A stretch of DNA of 64,000 nucleotides from Vibrio natriegens NBRC 15636 = ATCC 14048 = DSM 759 (GCF_035621455.1 NZ_CP141823.1:1798001-1862000), one strand, 5' to 3'. Positions 23,527-32,731 are shown, numbered from the stretch's first letter. Made by a program: numbers and translations. Notes: generated by a model not told the origin, from the sequence alone.

Positions 23527-25935
23527 TTATTTCAGAACTGACGTGTTAGAGACACCAGTTAACACATTATCCATTAGGAAATCGGTGTTCTCGGTTTGCA
23601 TTTCGATGTGGTGATCGAGGTCAGCCAAAGTACCACTTGGTGATGCAAACGTACTGTGTGTCGCTGTCGAGTTGAACTGAACGAAGCTCGCCGTTGCTGA
23701 GACTGCTGGGTCTGAACTATTAACCTTCTTTAAGCCTAGTTTCTTGGCCAGTGGTTCTGTACCTGCGAATAGTGCGTTGTTAACGCTATTCGGAACTACT
23801 GAATCACCCTCAGTTTGTGTCATAAAGAATGGTATTGATAGCGTACCTGAAGACATCAAATCACTAGCGTTAGTGAATGGGTCAACAGTATCGAGCGTTG
23901 TCTGAGCAGCGTAGATGAACTGAGAGAAGCCAGAGCCTAATTCGGTTAGCTGCGCTGCAGTGGCCAGACCTTCAAAGGTCTCATAACAGGCTTTTGCATC
24001 TAATTCGGTACATTGTGCATCAGCAAATGACATGTAGCCCGTTGAAGCAGCGTAAGCCAGATTATGCTTTATCTGAGGCCCGAAGTTTGCCGAGCCCAGT
24101 AGCAAGTTACCAATTTGACCACCTGAGTTCTGGATAGAAGCAGCGCTAAACGAATAGAGCGCATCTGCCGTTGGGCTACCTAGAGAATTATTGGCTGCTG
24201 CAACCGCAGATGTACCAACGATACCGCCTAGCGAATGACCCAACATCTTAACTTGCGAGCCAGCCATTGGGTTGAAACCCTGAAGAGGCCCAGTTGCTAA
24301 AAGACCACCTTGTGCCGATACGACCAAGCTTGCACGAAGGCCCAGAACGTCCAGTACACTTTGACGTAAATTGTCACGAGCTACCGCTAAGTTCGACAGG
24401 TTCAGATAAGCTAGAACGTTCGCATTCGCCGAGCGTTGTTCATCAAGGCTACGTGTGCCATGCATAGGCAAGTCGATAGCAATAACGGCAACGCCTGCTT
24501 TAACCATGTTGTAGGCAAACGCATAGGCAGTTTCTTTTGATGACGTGATGCCGTGTTGATAAACCACAACGTCTGTTGCAACACCTGACTGCGGTGTGAA
24601 TAGAAGAAACTCTACATCTTCAACAGACTTAACTGCAGGAACAGGAGAATAACGCGTAATAATACGTTCACTGTCTAATTGGCTACCGTCGCTCAGATAC
24701 AGGGTAGAACCAACCAGCTTAAGCTGTTCCGTCGGATCACTTGCCAGCTTCGTTACATCCACAGGGTTCTCTGCGAAAACACCGGTAGAAAGCTGCTGAA
24801 CCATATTCGCTTGCTCGTTTGGATCGGCGAGAGCAGCGCTAAGTTTTGCAAGGCTTGGCATTGCAGAAACCATTGGCTGCATGTTCCAATCTGCACCTTT
24901 CTCAAGGTAGTAAGGGAGTTTTACCGAGCCTTGTGTCACATTCACGCTAGCGCCAGAAGCATTGTAGAGGCCTTTTATCGCTGTCTTAGCTGCGTCTAGG
25001 TCACTAACGTATTGATTGAAATCCTGGTCATTATCAAGAGCGGTTACAAAATCCTCGGTCGTATCAAACGTCATGGTATAAGCAGCCGCGAGATCGACGG
25101 AATTATCATTTGACTCTGCTTTATACACATCATTTAGCGTGTTTGCGCCAGTTGCAAAGCCTGTTGCCGTTACGCCTTTCACTGCGGCCAGAGTATCACC
25201 CACAGATTGCGTGCTAAACCAAGATGAGTAGACAATATCATCAGGGCTAACACTTGCTAAGCCGAAAATACCTTCAACTGCCGTTGTCACTGCTTGAACA
25301 GAAGCTAAGTCACCGGTTTCGTACACGACTTCCTTGCTTTTGGCGATAGCGTAGTTCGAAGACGTACCTATCGGGTCGCCATTAACATCAGTTATGTCTT
25401 GCGTTACAGCAAAAATGTACTCGCTCGATTCGTCCAGAGCATCCATAAACTGGATATAGAGTGAATTACCATTGGTTTGGACAACATAATCTGTGCCGAG
25501 TGTCAGAACTTCTTCGATCGGATTGCTCGTGCCATCCCAATCAGTCAGGCGCGTATTGATTTTGATGACTTTTACACCCGACGTCACCATGCCTGTAGCA
25601 AATCCATCACCGTCGAAGTTTAATACGATAGGCATTGATGTAGACCAACCATCCATAGTGTTCATCGAGGCTCTTGGATTGGTTAATGCATCATCGCCTT
25701 CGGTCGGCAGCCCTAAAGTGCCATCGGTCGAATCCATCAGTAGGTAGGATGGGGCAGGAACCACTGCATTCGCACCTTGAAGGGTAAATTGAATTGATGT
25801 TTGGCGATCAAGTAATGCCTGAACAGCAGGTTCAAATCCTATTTGTTCCGAGGTGCCTCGACTGGCAGACTCGTCACCACAACCAGCAAGTAGGATGGCA
25901 GAACAAAGCAGAGATAATTTAAAAGTGTGTTTCAT
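23527..25935 (-). CDS. volA: VolA-type surface lysophospholipase lipoprotein
   Basis: 802-residue lipoprotein: signal MKHTFKLSLLCSAILLAGCG with lipobox LAGC (Cys19), followed by Asp/Glu-rich GDESAS, fitting outer-membrane and surface sorting. Domain order: an N-terminal Pla-1/cef extracellular lipase domain (FTLQGANAVVPAPSYLL, IVLNFDGDGFATGM) to about residue 450, then an alpha/beta hydrolase with DVVVYQHGITSSKETA (oxyanion region) and the nucleophile elbow MLGHSLGGI (Ser568). The catalytic His is probably in TATHSTF or DHHIEM near the C-terminus. V. cholerae VolA cleaves lysophosphatidylcholine and hands the fatty acid to its neighbouring FadL; the same pairing is seen here, 21 bases apart, in one operon. 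Confidence 0.88.
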   Translation of the reverse strand: MKHTFKLSLLCSAILLAGCGDESASRGTSEQIGFEPAVQALLDRQTSIQFTLQGANAVVPAPSYLLMDSTDGTLGLPTEGDDALTNPRASMNTMDGWSTSMPIVLNFDGDGFATGMVTSGVKVIKINTRLTDWDGTSNPIEEVLTLGTDYVVQTNGNSLYIQFMDALDESSEYIFAVTQDITDVNGDPIGTSSNYAIAKSKEVVYETGDLASVQAVTTAVEGIFGLASVSPDDIVYSSWFSTQSVGDTLAAVKGVTATGFATGANTLNDVYKAESNDNSVDLAAAYTMTFDTTEDFVTALDNDQDFNQYVSDLDAAKTAIKGLYNASGASVNVTQGSVKLPYYLEKGADWNMQPMVSAMPSLAKLSAALADPNEQANMVQQLSTGVFAENPVDVTKLASDPTEQLKLVGSTLYLSDGSQLDSERIITRYSPVPAVKSVEDVEFLLFTPQSGVATDVVVYQHGITSSKETAYAFAYNMVKAGVAVIAIDLPMHGTRSLDEQRSANANVLAYLNLSNLAVARDNLRQSVLDVLGLRASLVVSAQGGLLATGPLQGFNPMAGSQVKMLGHSLGGIVGTSAVAAANNSLGSPTADALYSFSAASIQNSGGQIGNLLLGSANFGPQIKHNLAYAASTGYMSFADAQCTELDAKACYETFEGLATAAQLTELGSGFSQFIYAAQTTLDTVDPFTNASDLMSSGTLSIPFFMTQTEGDSVVPNSVNNALFAGTEPLAKKLGLKKVNSSDPAVSATASFVQFNSTATHSTFASPSGTLADLDHHIEMQTENTDFLMDNVLTGVSNTSVLK

Positions 25936-25956
25936 TGGTTTACTCCGTTAAACCTA

Positions 25957-27198
25957 CTAGTTGAAGGTGTAATTCATTTGTACTGAACTGATGTAAGCCA
26001 TACCGTCAGAATCGAATGTCAGCTCTTGGCCAGATGCGTTAGTTTCTTTGAAAGAACTGTCTTCACTCTGCACTAAAGTGAAACCAGCATCAAAAGACAG
26101 GTTGTCGTTCCACGCGTAAGTTAAACCAGTGCTATACCAGTAGCGATCCGTATCTGGGATGCTCAATGTTGGCTTACCAGCCTGCTCGTCGTATGCAACA
26201 CCCGCACGGAATGTCCAGCTAGGGTTCAGCGTGTAAGTAGCACCAACTGAATAACGGTTATTATCATCGTATTTTTCTTGTTTGGAGAAACACACGCCGT
26301 TGTTACATTGGTCACTGGTCGCTCGTAGTTCAGTAAATTGACTCCAGTTGGTTAGCATCCAGCTGTAGTGAAACGCCCATTGGTCATTGACTTGGTGAAA
26401 GCCCGATAGCTCAAAGATAGAAGGAAGCGTGATCTTTATACGTCCGTCGACTTTAGCTGCGGTTGCGATACCAGAGTCGTAACTACGGAATTCACCTTCT
26501 TCGAAATCAAGGTCAACTTGTGAACGGTAGCCGATACCAAAACGGTTGTTCTTATCCACTTCATACAGGGCTCCAAGGTTCCAACCCCAGGCAAACGTCT
26601 CATCTTCCATGCTGATCAATTTGTCAGACTTTTGGCTTCCTGGTCCAAACAATGGTGCTAGTGAACCTTTATGTCGTGTTAACTCAGCTTCGGCATAAAC
26701 CAGACTCACGCCGCCAGCAACACTAAATGCATCATTGATACGATATGCAAGGTTTGGATTTATGCTGACCGACATTAGCGATGTTTTACCTGCCAGATCG
26801 CCCGCAGAAATATCCGTTGGATACTCCGTTGCAACACCGTACGTTGTAAACATGCCGATGCCCCAAGCAAACTTATCGTTGATAGGACTGACATAGTAAG
26901 CAGCAGGAACTGCGGCCAAAGGTGCTATGTCATCAGAGTGTTCATCATAAAAAGTGTCATAAATGTTTATTTCAGGATCAATCACGCTTATAGCGCCTGA
27001 AAACTGAGCTTGTTCGAAAAGTGTCATGGCTGCCGGGTTTCGTGCCAGAACACTGGCATTGTCTGCGACAGCAGCTTCGCCTGAAAATGCTCGACCAAGA
27101 CCAGATGCTGAATGTTCAACAACCTGAAAACCCGCTGATTGGGCATTACACGCAAACAATATCGAAATTGTAAGCAGAGAGCAGCGCTTCTTGTTCAT
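25957..27198 (-). CDS. fadL: FadL-family outer-membrane long-chain fatty acid transporter
   Basis: 413-residue beta-barrel porin. Signal peptide MNKKRCSLLTISILFACNAQ with cleavage after QSA; the mature N-terminus AGFQVVEHSASGLGRAFSG then AAVADNASVLARNPAAM is the FadL hatch signature. The C-terminus VQMNYTFN ends in the terminal Phe/Asn barrel pattern. Start supported by AGGAGGGTCAAGG before ATG. First gene of an operon with volA, so fatty acids released by VolA at the surface would be imported here. Shorter than E. coli FadL (446 aa) but typical of Vibrio paralogues. Confidence 0.92.
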   Translation of the reverse strand: MNKKRCSLLTISILFACNAQSAGFQVVEHSASGLGRAFSGEAAVADNASVLARNPAAMTLFEQAQFSGAISVIDPEINIYDTFYDEHSDDIAPLAAVPAAYYVSPINDKFAWGIGMFTTYGVATEYPTDISAGDLAGKTSLMSVSINPNLAYRINDAFSVAGGVSLVYAEAELTRHKGSLAPLFGPGSQKSDKLISMEDETFAWGWNLGALYEVDKNNRFGIGYRSQVDLDFEEGEFRSYDSGIATAAKVDGRIKITLPSIFELSGFHQVNDQWAFHYSWMLTNWSQFTELRATSDQCNNGVCFSKQEKYDDNNRYSVGATYTLNPSWTFRAGVAYDEQAGKPTLSIPDTDRYWYSTGLTYAWNDNLSFDAGFTLVQSEDSSFKETNASGQELTFDSDGMAYISSVQMNYTFN

Positions 27199-27558
27199 CC
27201 TTGACCCTCCTGGGGTGTCTTTAAGCTAGACCGTAGTCCTTTTAATTGTTGTGTAGTGATGAGGCCATTGTTTGTTATGAATTATGTTCACAATGTAAAT
27301 GCAATGTTAAACGTATGTTTAATTAATTGTCAAAGATTGAGATGAATTTGTTTTTTAAATTTGATGCATAGGTCAAACGTTGGGACGTAAGCTTATGTAT
27401 TGTCTTTGTATTTTTTATACGAATGGTTAGACCAGAATTATTTCGTAACACTAATGGATAAAAAGCGTTCAAAAGCCTGGCAATTAGGCTTTATGAAAGC
27501 CATATAACCTCTGATAAACTTGGTATTTTGAATTTTCAGGTCATTAGGCTAGAGCACG
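27199..27558. other. Divergent intergenic region between fadL and the M50 protease
   Basis: 360 AT-rich bases holding both promoters. A short hairpin (ACCCC/GGGT with AGGA in the loop, near 27203-27216) overlaps the fadL ribosome-binding site. No FadR or CRP operator could be recognised by eye. Confidence 0.35.
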
Positions 27559-28641
27559 TTGGAATTACTACATATTGAATTTTTAGGCCGATCTCTCAGA
27601 TTGGAAGGATCAATGGCGGGCTGGCAGCAGTTGTATTGGGACAACACACTAGTCTCTCAGATTGATGCCAGTGAGAACGAGTCTGAGCGAAGCTCACATC
27701 AGTTTAAACTTATGGCTGGTGAAGAGGTATTGCAGTGTGAGTTAGATTGTGCAGTTCAGTGGCAACCTTTCAGTTTGTCATATCACGTCAAAATGAATGA
27801 CACTCTAGTGACTAGTGGTTCTCGAAATGAGAAAGATATTGAACGTCAGACACCACAAGTCGCACCTCCAAGTGAAAAGCGCTTAAGCCTAATTGGTATC
27901 GTATCGTTAGGTATGAAAGCCTTAAAAAGTGCCAAAGTCATTAAAGTGGCATTAGCTTCCGCTAGTTTGGCCGCATACTCTTGGTTGTTCTCAATCGAGT
28001 TTGCCCTCGCACTGATTGCCTGCCTTGTGTTTCACGAATGGGGGCACATTAAAGCGATGAAGTACTTTGGTATGAAAACCAAAGGTATTTACCTGATTCC
28101 ATTTCTGGGTGGGCTTGCGTTAAGTGATGAAAAAATCAACACTCGCTGGCAAGATGTGGTTATCTCCATCATGGGACCGTTTTTTGGTTTGGTATTGAGT
28201 ATTGTTTTTACTCTTCTGTATTGGGTAACTGGTGAGATAACGTTTGCTGGTCTCGCCGTATTTAACGCATTGCTAAACCTATTCAATTTATTACCAATTT
28301 TGCCTTTAGACGGCGGGCATGTGCTGAAGAGCATAACCTTCTCCATGAATACCTGGGTTGGGTTAGCGGGCAGCGTAATCACTGCGATACTTGGTATCGT
28401 ACTGAGTTACTCACTTGGTTTAACGCTACTTGGCTTTTTATTGATCATGGGGATGCTGGAAGTGGTCATGGAATGGCGAACCCGTCACCACAGTCATTTA
28501 TTGCCACTAACACGTTATGGGCAATTGTTTTCTTTTGCCTGGTATGTCGTATCCGTTGGTGGTTTCGTGGCTATTATTTGGTATTTCGCGAGCCTGGGAG
28601 ATAGCTTACTCAGTTTACCGATGCAGATTTTAGGCACTTAA
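27559..28641 (+). CDS. M50-family (site-2-type) membrane metalloprotease
   Basis: 360 residues. The N-terminal 105 residues are soluble, of no known fold, and followed by a Lys-rich linker. Then come membrane helices with the zinc motif VFHEWGHIKAMKYFG (His159, Glu160, His163) and the third-ligand motif LPILPLDGGHVLK (Asp251), an LDG motif diagnostic of S2P proteases. Helices continue to the C-terminus. Start is TTG at 27559 with weak Shine-Dalgarno; the ATG at 27613 (MAGWQQLYWD) has GGAAGGA only three bases away and is the alternative. Substrate unknown; no anti-sigma factor gene is nearby. Confidence 0.82.
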   Translation: MELLHIEFLGRSLRLEGSMAGWQQLYWDNTLVSQIDASENESERSSHQFKLMAGEEVLQCELDCAVQWQPFSLSYHVKMNDTLVTSGSRNEKDIERQTPQVAPPSEKRLSLIGIVSLGMKALKSAKVIKVALASASLAAYSWLFSIEFALALIACLVFHEWGHIKAMKYFGMKTKGIYLIPFLGGLALSDEKINTRWQDVVISIMGPFFGLVLSIVFTLLYWVTGEITFAGLAVFNALLNLFNLLPILPLDGGHVLKSITFSMNTWVGLAGSVITAILGIVLSYSLGLTLLGFLLIMGMLEVVMEWRTRHHSHLLPLTRYGQLFSFAWYVVSVGGFVAIIWYFASLGDSLLSLPMQILGT

Positions 28642-28660
28642 ACCCCTAACTCCGAATGTT

Positions 28661-28688
28661 AAAAAAGCTCCAAAATGGAGCTTTTTAA
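28661..28688 (+). terminator. Bidirectional terminator
   Basis: AAAAAGCTCC/GGAGCTTTTT stem with an AAAAT loop between the convergent M50 and M48 genes. Confidence 0.88.
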
Positions 28689-28719
28689 GTTTCTTCACGC
28701 GTCGTTTTCTAAATGGGAC

Positions 28720-29508
28720 TTAACCACACTTCGGCGCTTTAACGTTGTAATTAGGTAGCTTTCTTATTGTCGCTTGTAGCTCTTTAATACGCGTGCTGTG
28801 CGAAGGGTGAGTGGAGAAAAATTCAGGCGGCTGAGCACCACCAGATGCTGCACTCATATTTTTCCATAGATCGATGCTCTGGTTTGGATCGAAACCCGCT
28901 TTTGCCATGTAATCGAGGCCAACAATGTCTGCTTCGGATTCCTGAGTTCTTCCGTATGGTAAAATCACACCGTATTGGACACCAGCACCTAATGCCGCCA
29001 TCGTCATTTCTTGATATTGCTTATATTCTGAAGCGCCAATAACAACGTTAGCAAGTGATAACCCCGTGTTTGCTAACTGGCTTTGAGACAGGCGTTCATT
29101 ACTGTGGTCTGCAAGAACGTGCGCGACTTCGTGACCAATGACCGTTGCCAGCTGATCCTGGTTTTTGGCAACTCCAAGCAAACCCGTATACACACCAATT
29201 TTTCCGCCAGGCAGAGCAAAGGCGTTGACCTGTTTACTGTCAAATACAACAACTTCCCAGCTTTGGAACCCTGGTTGCGAGGGAATGACATCCGTTACGT
29301 GTTTAGCAACACATTGAACGTAAGCGTTAATCTTTTTATCTTTGCTGATTGGGATGTCTTTCTTCATTTGGTCGAAAGATTTCGCCCCGAGAGAGGACAT
29401 CTCTTGATCAGAAAACATCAGAAGCTGATTACGACCAGTAGGAGATGCACTACAAGCTGTTAAACCTGCGACGGCCAAAAGAGCAGAAGCTTTAATCCAT
29501 ACCTTCAT
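28720..29508 (-). CDS. M48-family metalloprotease lipoprotein
   Basis: 262 residues from ATG 29508. Signal with lipobox LTAC (Cys19): MKVWIKASALLAVAGLTACS. The catalytic motif VIGHEVAHVLADH (HEVAH 126-130) and third zinc ligand region RTQESEADIVGLDYM (Glu192/Asp194) are intact, and STHPSHSTRIKEL closes the domain. Belongs with periplasmic Oma1/LoiP/YcaL-type proteases that clear misassembled outer-membrane proteins; the exact ortholog is unclear. An upstream extension to 29634 is open but would displace the signal peptide. Single gene, convergent with the M50 protease. Confidence 0.9.
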   Translation of the reverse strand: MKVWIKASALLAVAGLTACSASPTGRNQLLMFSDQEMSSLGAKSFDQMKKDIPISKDKKINAYVQCVAKHVTDVIPSQPGFQSWEVVVFDSKQVNAFALPGGKIGVYTGLLGVAKNQDQLATVIGHEVAHVLADHSNERLSQSQLANTGLSLANVVIGASEYKQYQEMTMAALGAGVQYGVILPYGRTQESEADIVGLDYMAKAGFDPNQSIDLWKNMSAASGGAQPPEFFSTHPSHSTRIKELQATIRKLPNYNVKAPKCG

Positions 29509-29678
29509 ATTTGGTTCCACATATTTATTTCTATTTCGATCAACAGTATATACGTAATTATCGAGTATAAAAGAGCATCTTGCCGTTGTAGTTATGCCTT
29601 GAAGTAGAGACGTAATAGAGACTATGCTAGGCAATTCCTAATCCATAGTTACCAACACTTTAAAAATAAGAGCATAAA

Positions 29679-30107
29679 ATGAGCATTTGGAAAAAGCCAA
29701 TCAGTGTAGAGATACTTAATGCAACGTCAAAAAACACTATGATGGAGCATTTACAAATTGAATATACCGAATTCACCGACGACTCCATTAGTGCAACCAT
29801 GCCAGTGTGTAGTATTACTCATCAACCGTTAGGGCTGCTGCATGGAGGTGCTTCTGTTGTACTAGCAGAAACGCTGGGTTCGGTTGCAGCCAACTTCTGT
29901 GTGGGTGAAGGAAGCTATTGTGTTGGCTTAGACATCAATGCCAACCATGTCAGAGCGATGCGCAGTGGTTATGTTATCGGTACAGCAAAGCCATTGCATT
30001 TGGGCGTCTCAACTCAGGTTTGGCAGATCAATATTACCGATGAGCGTGATCGCTTAGTCTGCACCAGTCGTTTGACTATCGCTGTGAAACAGCAAAAATC
30101 GAAGTGA
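29679..30107 (+). CDS. menI: 1,4-dihydroxy-2-naphthoyl-CoA hydrolase (hotdog thioesterase)
   Basis: 142-residue hotdog-fold thioesterase. It closely follows E. coli MenI (YdiI): IWKKPISVEILNA, ISATMPV, QPLGLLHGGASVVLAETLGS with catalytic Glu in VLAETLGS, GLDINANHVR and KPLHLGVSTQVWQI. MenI hydrolyses DHNA-CoA in menaquinone synthesis. No other men gene is adjacent, as in E. coli. Followed 12 bases later by a DUF3389 gene and then sgrR, so it may head a short operon. The related EntH-type thioesterase is the alternative, but the wording fits MenI better. Confidence 0.85.
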   Translation: MSIWKKPISVEILNATSKNTMMEHLQIEYTEFTDDSISATMPVCSITHQPLGLLHGGASVVLAETLGSVAANFCVGEGSYCVGLDINANHVRAMRSGYVIGTAKPLHLGVSTQVWQINITDERDRLVCTSRLTIAVKQQKSK

Positions 30108-30119
30108 GTGTAGACTAAG

Positions 30120-30353
30120 ATGGTCATTGAATTCTCATTGGGTAAAATCATCGCGACACAACGTGAAATCGTTATTAAGTTATCCGGTGCTTCCATGGTG
30201 ACACTGCAGGCTCAGACGGATGCCATTCAACTTCTCGGAAGAGGTGCAAACGTGGTGTTGTGTCATGGTGCGGAGTGTAAGTGGTCGATAAAACTCGATA
30301 ACGAGGAGCAACTCATTCTGATTTCAAAAGAAATTGGTATAGATATTCAATAA
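30120..30353 (+). CDS. DUF3389 family small protein
   Basis: 77 residues, beta-rich by appearance, no signal or membrane segment: MVIEFSLGKIIATQREIVIKL at the start, LGRGANVVLCHGAECKWSIKL in the middle with two Cys. I believe this is the Vibrio family DUF3389, recalled rather than checked. It begins 12 bases after menI on the same strand, so probably cotranscribed. Function unknown. Confidence 0.75.
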   Translation: MVIEFSLGKIIATQREIVIKLSGASMVTLQAQTDAIQLLGRGANVVLCHGAECKWSIKLDNEEQLILISKEIGIDIQ

Positions 30354-30388
30354 ATCACTCATCAAAATTTGCACTTTTTCATAAAAAT

Positions 30389-30429
30389 GAGGAAACTTGG
30401 TTTATTGACATCTAAACAAGATTTTCCTC
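30389..30429 (+). promoter_or_regulatory. Leader hairpin ending 3 bases before the sgrR-like start
   Basis: GAGGAAA-CTTGGTTT (30389-30403) pairs with AAACAAG-ATTTTCCTC (30414-30429), leaving a loop of about ten bases. No free Shine-Dalgarno sequence is present before ATG 30433, and the only purine-rich segment (GAGGAAA) is locked in the stem, far from the start. Confidence 0.5.
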
Positions 30430-30432
30430 TTT

Positions 30433-32130
30433 ATGAGTAGTCCGCGCCTACGTGTTCAGTTTGAAACACTATTTGAAAAATTCTCTGGAAACGATACAGA
30501 AGTTCAGCTTGAAGACATTACTGAAGCGCTGTTTTGTACGCGTCGTAATGCTCGCATTGTTCTCAATAAACTTGAAGAAGAGGGTTGGATTGAGTGGCAC
30601 CCAGCCGCGGGTCGAGGAAAGCTCTCTAAGCTGGTATTCAAACGCAGTCGTAGCGATGTAAGTGAAAATCTGGCAAGACGCTATCTGGATGAAGGAAAAA
30701 TCGGACAGGCCTTGGAGGCGTTAGACAACGACGCGACCAGACTGACTCAGGTCATTCAAGGTTATTTAGGGCTTCAGCACCGCCAAGGTGAGCAGGTTAT
30801 CCGTTTACCTTACTACCGTCCACTGGCGATGCTGAATCCACAAAAGCCAATGCGTCGCTCAGAGCAACATATCGCAAGACAAGTTTTTAGTGGCCTGACT
30901 CGGCTGGATGAAAATGAACAGCTTAAACCCGACTTAGCTCATACTTGGGAGTCGCTAAGTGATACACACTGGCGTTTCTATTTACGCCGAGGAGTGCGAT
31001 TCCACAACGGTGAACTTCTCACAACGGATTGTGTTTTGGAAAGCGTTCGTGCGCTAAGTGGATTAAACCTGTTTGCGCATATCTCGAAAGTCTCATCACC
31101 TTTGCCTTGGACGGTTGATATAGAGCTTGTACGTCCAGACCGTTACCTGCCTCTTGCATTAAGTGAATCTCACGCAAAAATTCTGTTACCTCAGGCACAA
31201 CGTTCAGAAGGGTTTGATAGAAAACCGATAGGAACAGGTCCTTTTCAGGTCAAAGTGAACGATGATAAACGCCTTATTTTAACGGCGTTCGATGGATATT
31301 TCGGCTTAAGACCTTTATTGGATCAGGTCGAGGTGTGGGTAATTGACGAAGCTTATTCATCAATGGTTTACCCAAGCTTATCCAAGCCTCAGATGGACAA
31401 GCATGCTTCAACCGATGAGGTCGAGCTGGATCCTGGCTGTACATTTCTCTTACTCAACAAGAATACTGGCATAGCCAAAGACCCAAGATGGGCCGAGTTC
31501 TTTAGTCAGGTGTTAAACAGCCATCAAATATACTCTCATGTACCACAAGATAAAGTCATAGAGCTTGGTGTGTTACAAGCTTTTGGGATTAAGCCGGGCT
31601 GGATTGATTTAAGGCCAACACAAGCTGGTGCTATACCTCAGCAAGGTAAAGTTATTTCAGTTGCATACCAAAAGAAACACCCGATGTTTCCTGTCATTGC
31701 TAAAGCGATTAAGAGCCTCTTGAAACCGCATGGTGTCGAGGTTGAGTTCATTCGATATGATAGCCAGCCGCCAGAGCCAAACGCAGTAGACATTTGGATT
31801 AAAGCGATGGGTATCGCTACGAATCGAGATGATGCGCTCGCTGGTTGGCTGCTGGACTACAGTGACATTGAGACGTTTAGCTCCAGTTACGACTTTGCCG
31901 ATTGGGCGGCGCTCGTTGATCAATGGCGTGCAGGCGTCTATCCAGAGTTTCCTGCTCGTGAACTCGGTAGACAGTTAGTCAAAAGTCATCAGGTGGTTCC
32001 GATGTTCCATTGCTGGCTGGGTGTGAATAAGGACCACAGCGGCGCATTACAAAATGCGAAATGTAACGCTCTGGGCTGGTTTGATTTTAGTAACGTATGG
32101 GTAAAACCGCACATACCCAATAATTTATAA
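30433..32130 (+). CDS. sgrR: SgrR-family transcriptional regulator
   Basis: 565 residues. N-terminal winged HTH of the SgrR_N type (about 1-115: DITEALFCTRRNARIVLNKL, GWIEWHPAAGRGKLSKLVF) followed by a solute-binding-protein-like (SBP_bac_5) domain from about residue 165 (PMRRSEQHIARQVFSGLTRL, TWESLSDTHWRFYLRRGVRF, KPIGTGPFQV) to CNALGWFDFSNVW. E. coli SgrR has the same order and length (551) and responds to sugar-phosphate stress. No SgrS-like sRNA or sgrT is visible in the 80 bases upstream, so its regulon here is probably different. The start has no Shine-Dalgarno and an upstream hairpin. Confidence 0.87.
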   Translation: MSSPRLRVQFETLFEKFSGNDTEVQLEDITEALFCTRRNARIVLNKLEEEGWIEWHPAAGRGKLSKLVFKRSRSDVSENLARRYLDEGKIGQALEALDNDATRLTQVIQGYLGLQHRQGEQVIRLPYYRPLAMLNPQKPMRRSEQHIARQVFSGLTRLDENEQLKPDLAHTWESLSDTHWRFYLRRGVRFHNGELLTTDCVLESVRALSGLNLFAHISKVSSPLPWTVDIELVRPDRYLPLALSESHAKILLPQAQRSEGFDRKPIGTGPFQVKVNDDKRLILTAFDGYFGLRPLLDQVEVWVIDEAYSSMVYPSLSKPQMDKHASTDEVELDPGCTFLLLNKNTGIAKDPRWAEFFSQVLNSHQIYSHVPQDKVIELGVLQAFGIKPGWIDLRPTQAGAIPQQGKVISVAYQKKHPMFPVIAKAIKSLLKPHGVEVEFIRYDSQPPEPNAVDIWIKAMGIATNRDDALAGWLLDYSDIETFSSSYDFADWAALVDQWRAGVYPEFPARELGRQLVKSHQVVPMFHCWLGVNKDHSGALQNAKCNALGWFDFSNVWVKPHIPNNL

Positions 32131-32136
32131 TTAACG

Positions 32137-32388
32137 ATGGCAAAACCGAATAAAAAACAACCGACGAAAACCGTCGATATTTATTGCGCAAAATGCAAAG
32201 CTCAGCTGTTTAAATACCGTAAAGGTGGAAAAGGCGCTTTAGTAAAATGTTTTAAAGAACGTATCGTAGAGGACTTTACACAAACACCATGTATTTGCCC
32301 GGGCTGCCAACAAGAGTTTGCCAGAGATACATTGGTAAGAGGCACGCCGGCATATAAAATGATTGGTGGCAAAGTGACAATGAAGTAG
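32137..32388 (+). CDS. Small zinc-ribbon protein
   Basis: 83-residue basic protein with two CxxC knuckles, YCAKCKAQLFKYRKGGKGAL and CICPGCQQEFARD, spaced as in a zinc ribbon with an additional Cys in KCFKER. Lys-rich ends suggest nucleic-acid contact. Starts six bases after the sgrR stop and ends ten bases before cutA, so it is in the same transcript. Conserved in Vibrionales by my recollection; no function known. Confidence 0.75.
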   Translation: MAKPNKKQPTKTVDIYCAKCKAQLFKYRKGGKGALVKCFKERIVEDFTQTPCICPGCQQEFARDTLVRGTPAYKMIGGKVTMK

Positions 32389-32398
32389 GGAGTTCAGA

Positions 32399-32731
32399 AT
32401 GACCACAGAGCATGATTACTGCATAGTGCTAAGTACCACAGCGAATGAACAGAACCGGGATCAAATAATAAAAGGTCTGTTAGAAGCGAAGCTCGCTGCC
32501 TGCATTCAAACGATGCCTATTGAGAGTCATTATGTCTGGAAAGGCGAAATTTGTAACGATACGGAATGGCTGTTAGTGATTAAAACTCGGCGTGAGTTGT
32601 ACGAGCTGGTCGAAGAAAAAATTGAGAACTTGCACGAGTATGAAGTGGCTCAAATCGTACAAGTTCCCATTGTTGATGGTTTTAATCCGTACTTAGAGTG
32701 GCTTCGTGAGTCGACGCTGAGCCGACATTAG
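32399..32731 (+). CDS. cutA: CutA1 divalent-cation tolerance protein
   Basis: 110-residue trimeric PII-like protein linked to copper and divalent-cation tolerance. Family landmarks: IVLSTTANEQNRDQIIKGLL, KLAACIQTMPIESHYVWKGE (conserved Cys and YxWxG), EWLLVIKTRR, HEYEVAQIVQVPIVDG and NPYLEWL at the C-terminus (family NPxYLxWl). GGGAG lies just upstream of the ATG. Its last 39 bases overlap the 3' end of the convergent DUF2238 gene. Confidence 0.93.
   Translation: MTTEHDYCIVLSTTANEQNRDQIIKGLLEAKLAACIQTMPIESHYVWKGEICNDTEWLLVIKTRRELYELVEEKIENLHEYEVAQIVQVPIVDGFNPYLEWLRESTLSRH

Noticed and set aside
30405..30435. TTGACA as a -35 box before sgrR
   Set aside because: At normal spacing the -10 would overlap the start codon and match TATAAT poorly; the hexamer lies in a hairpin loop.
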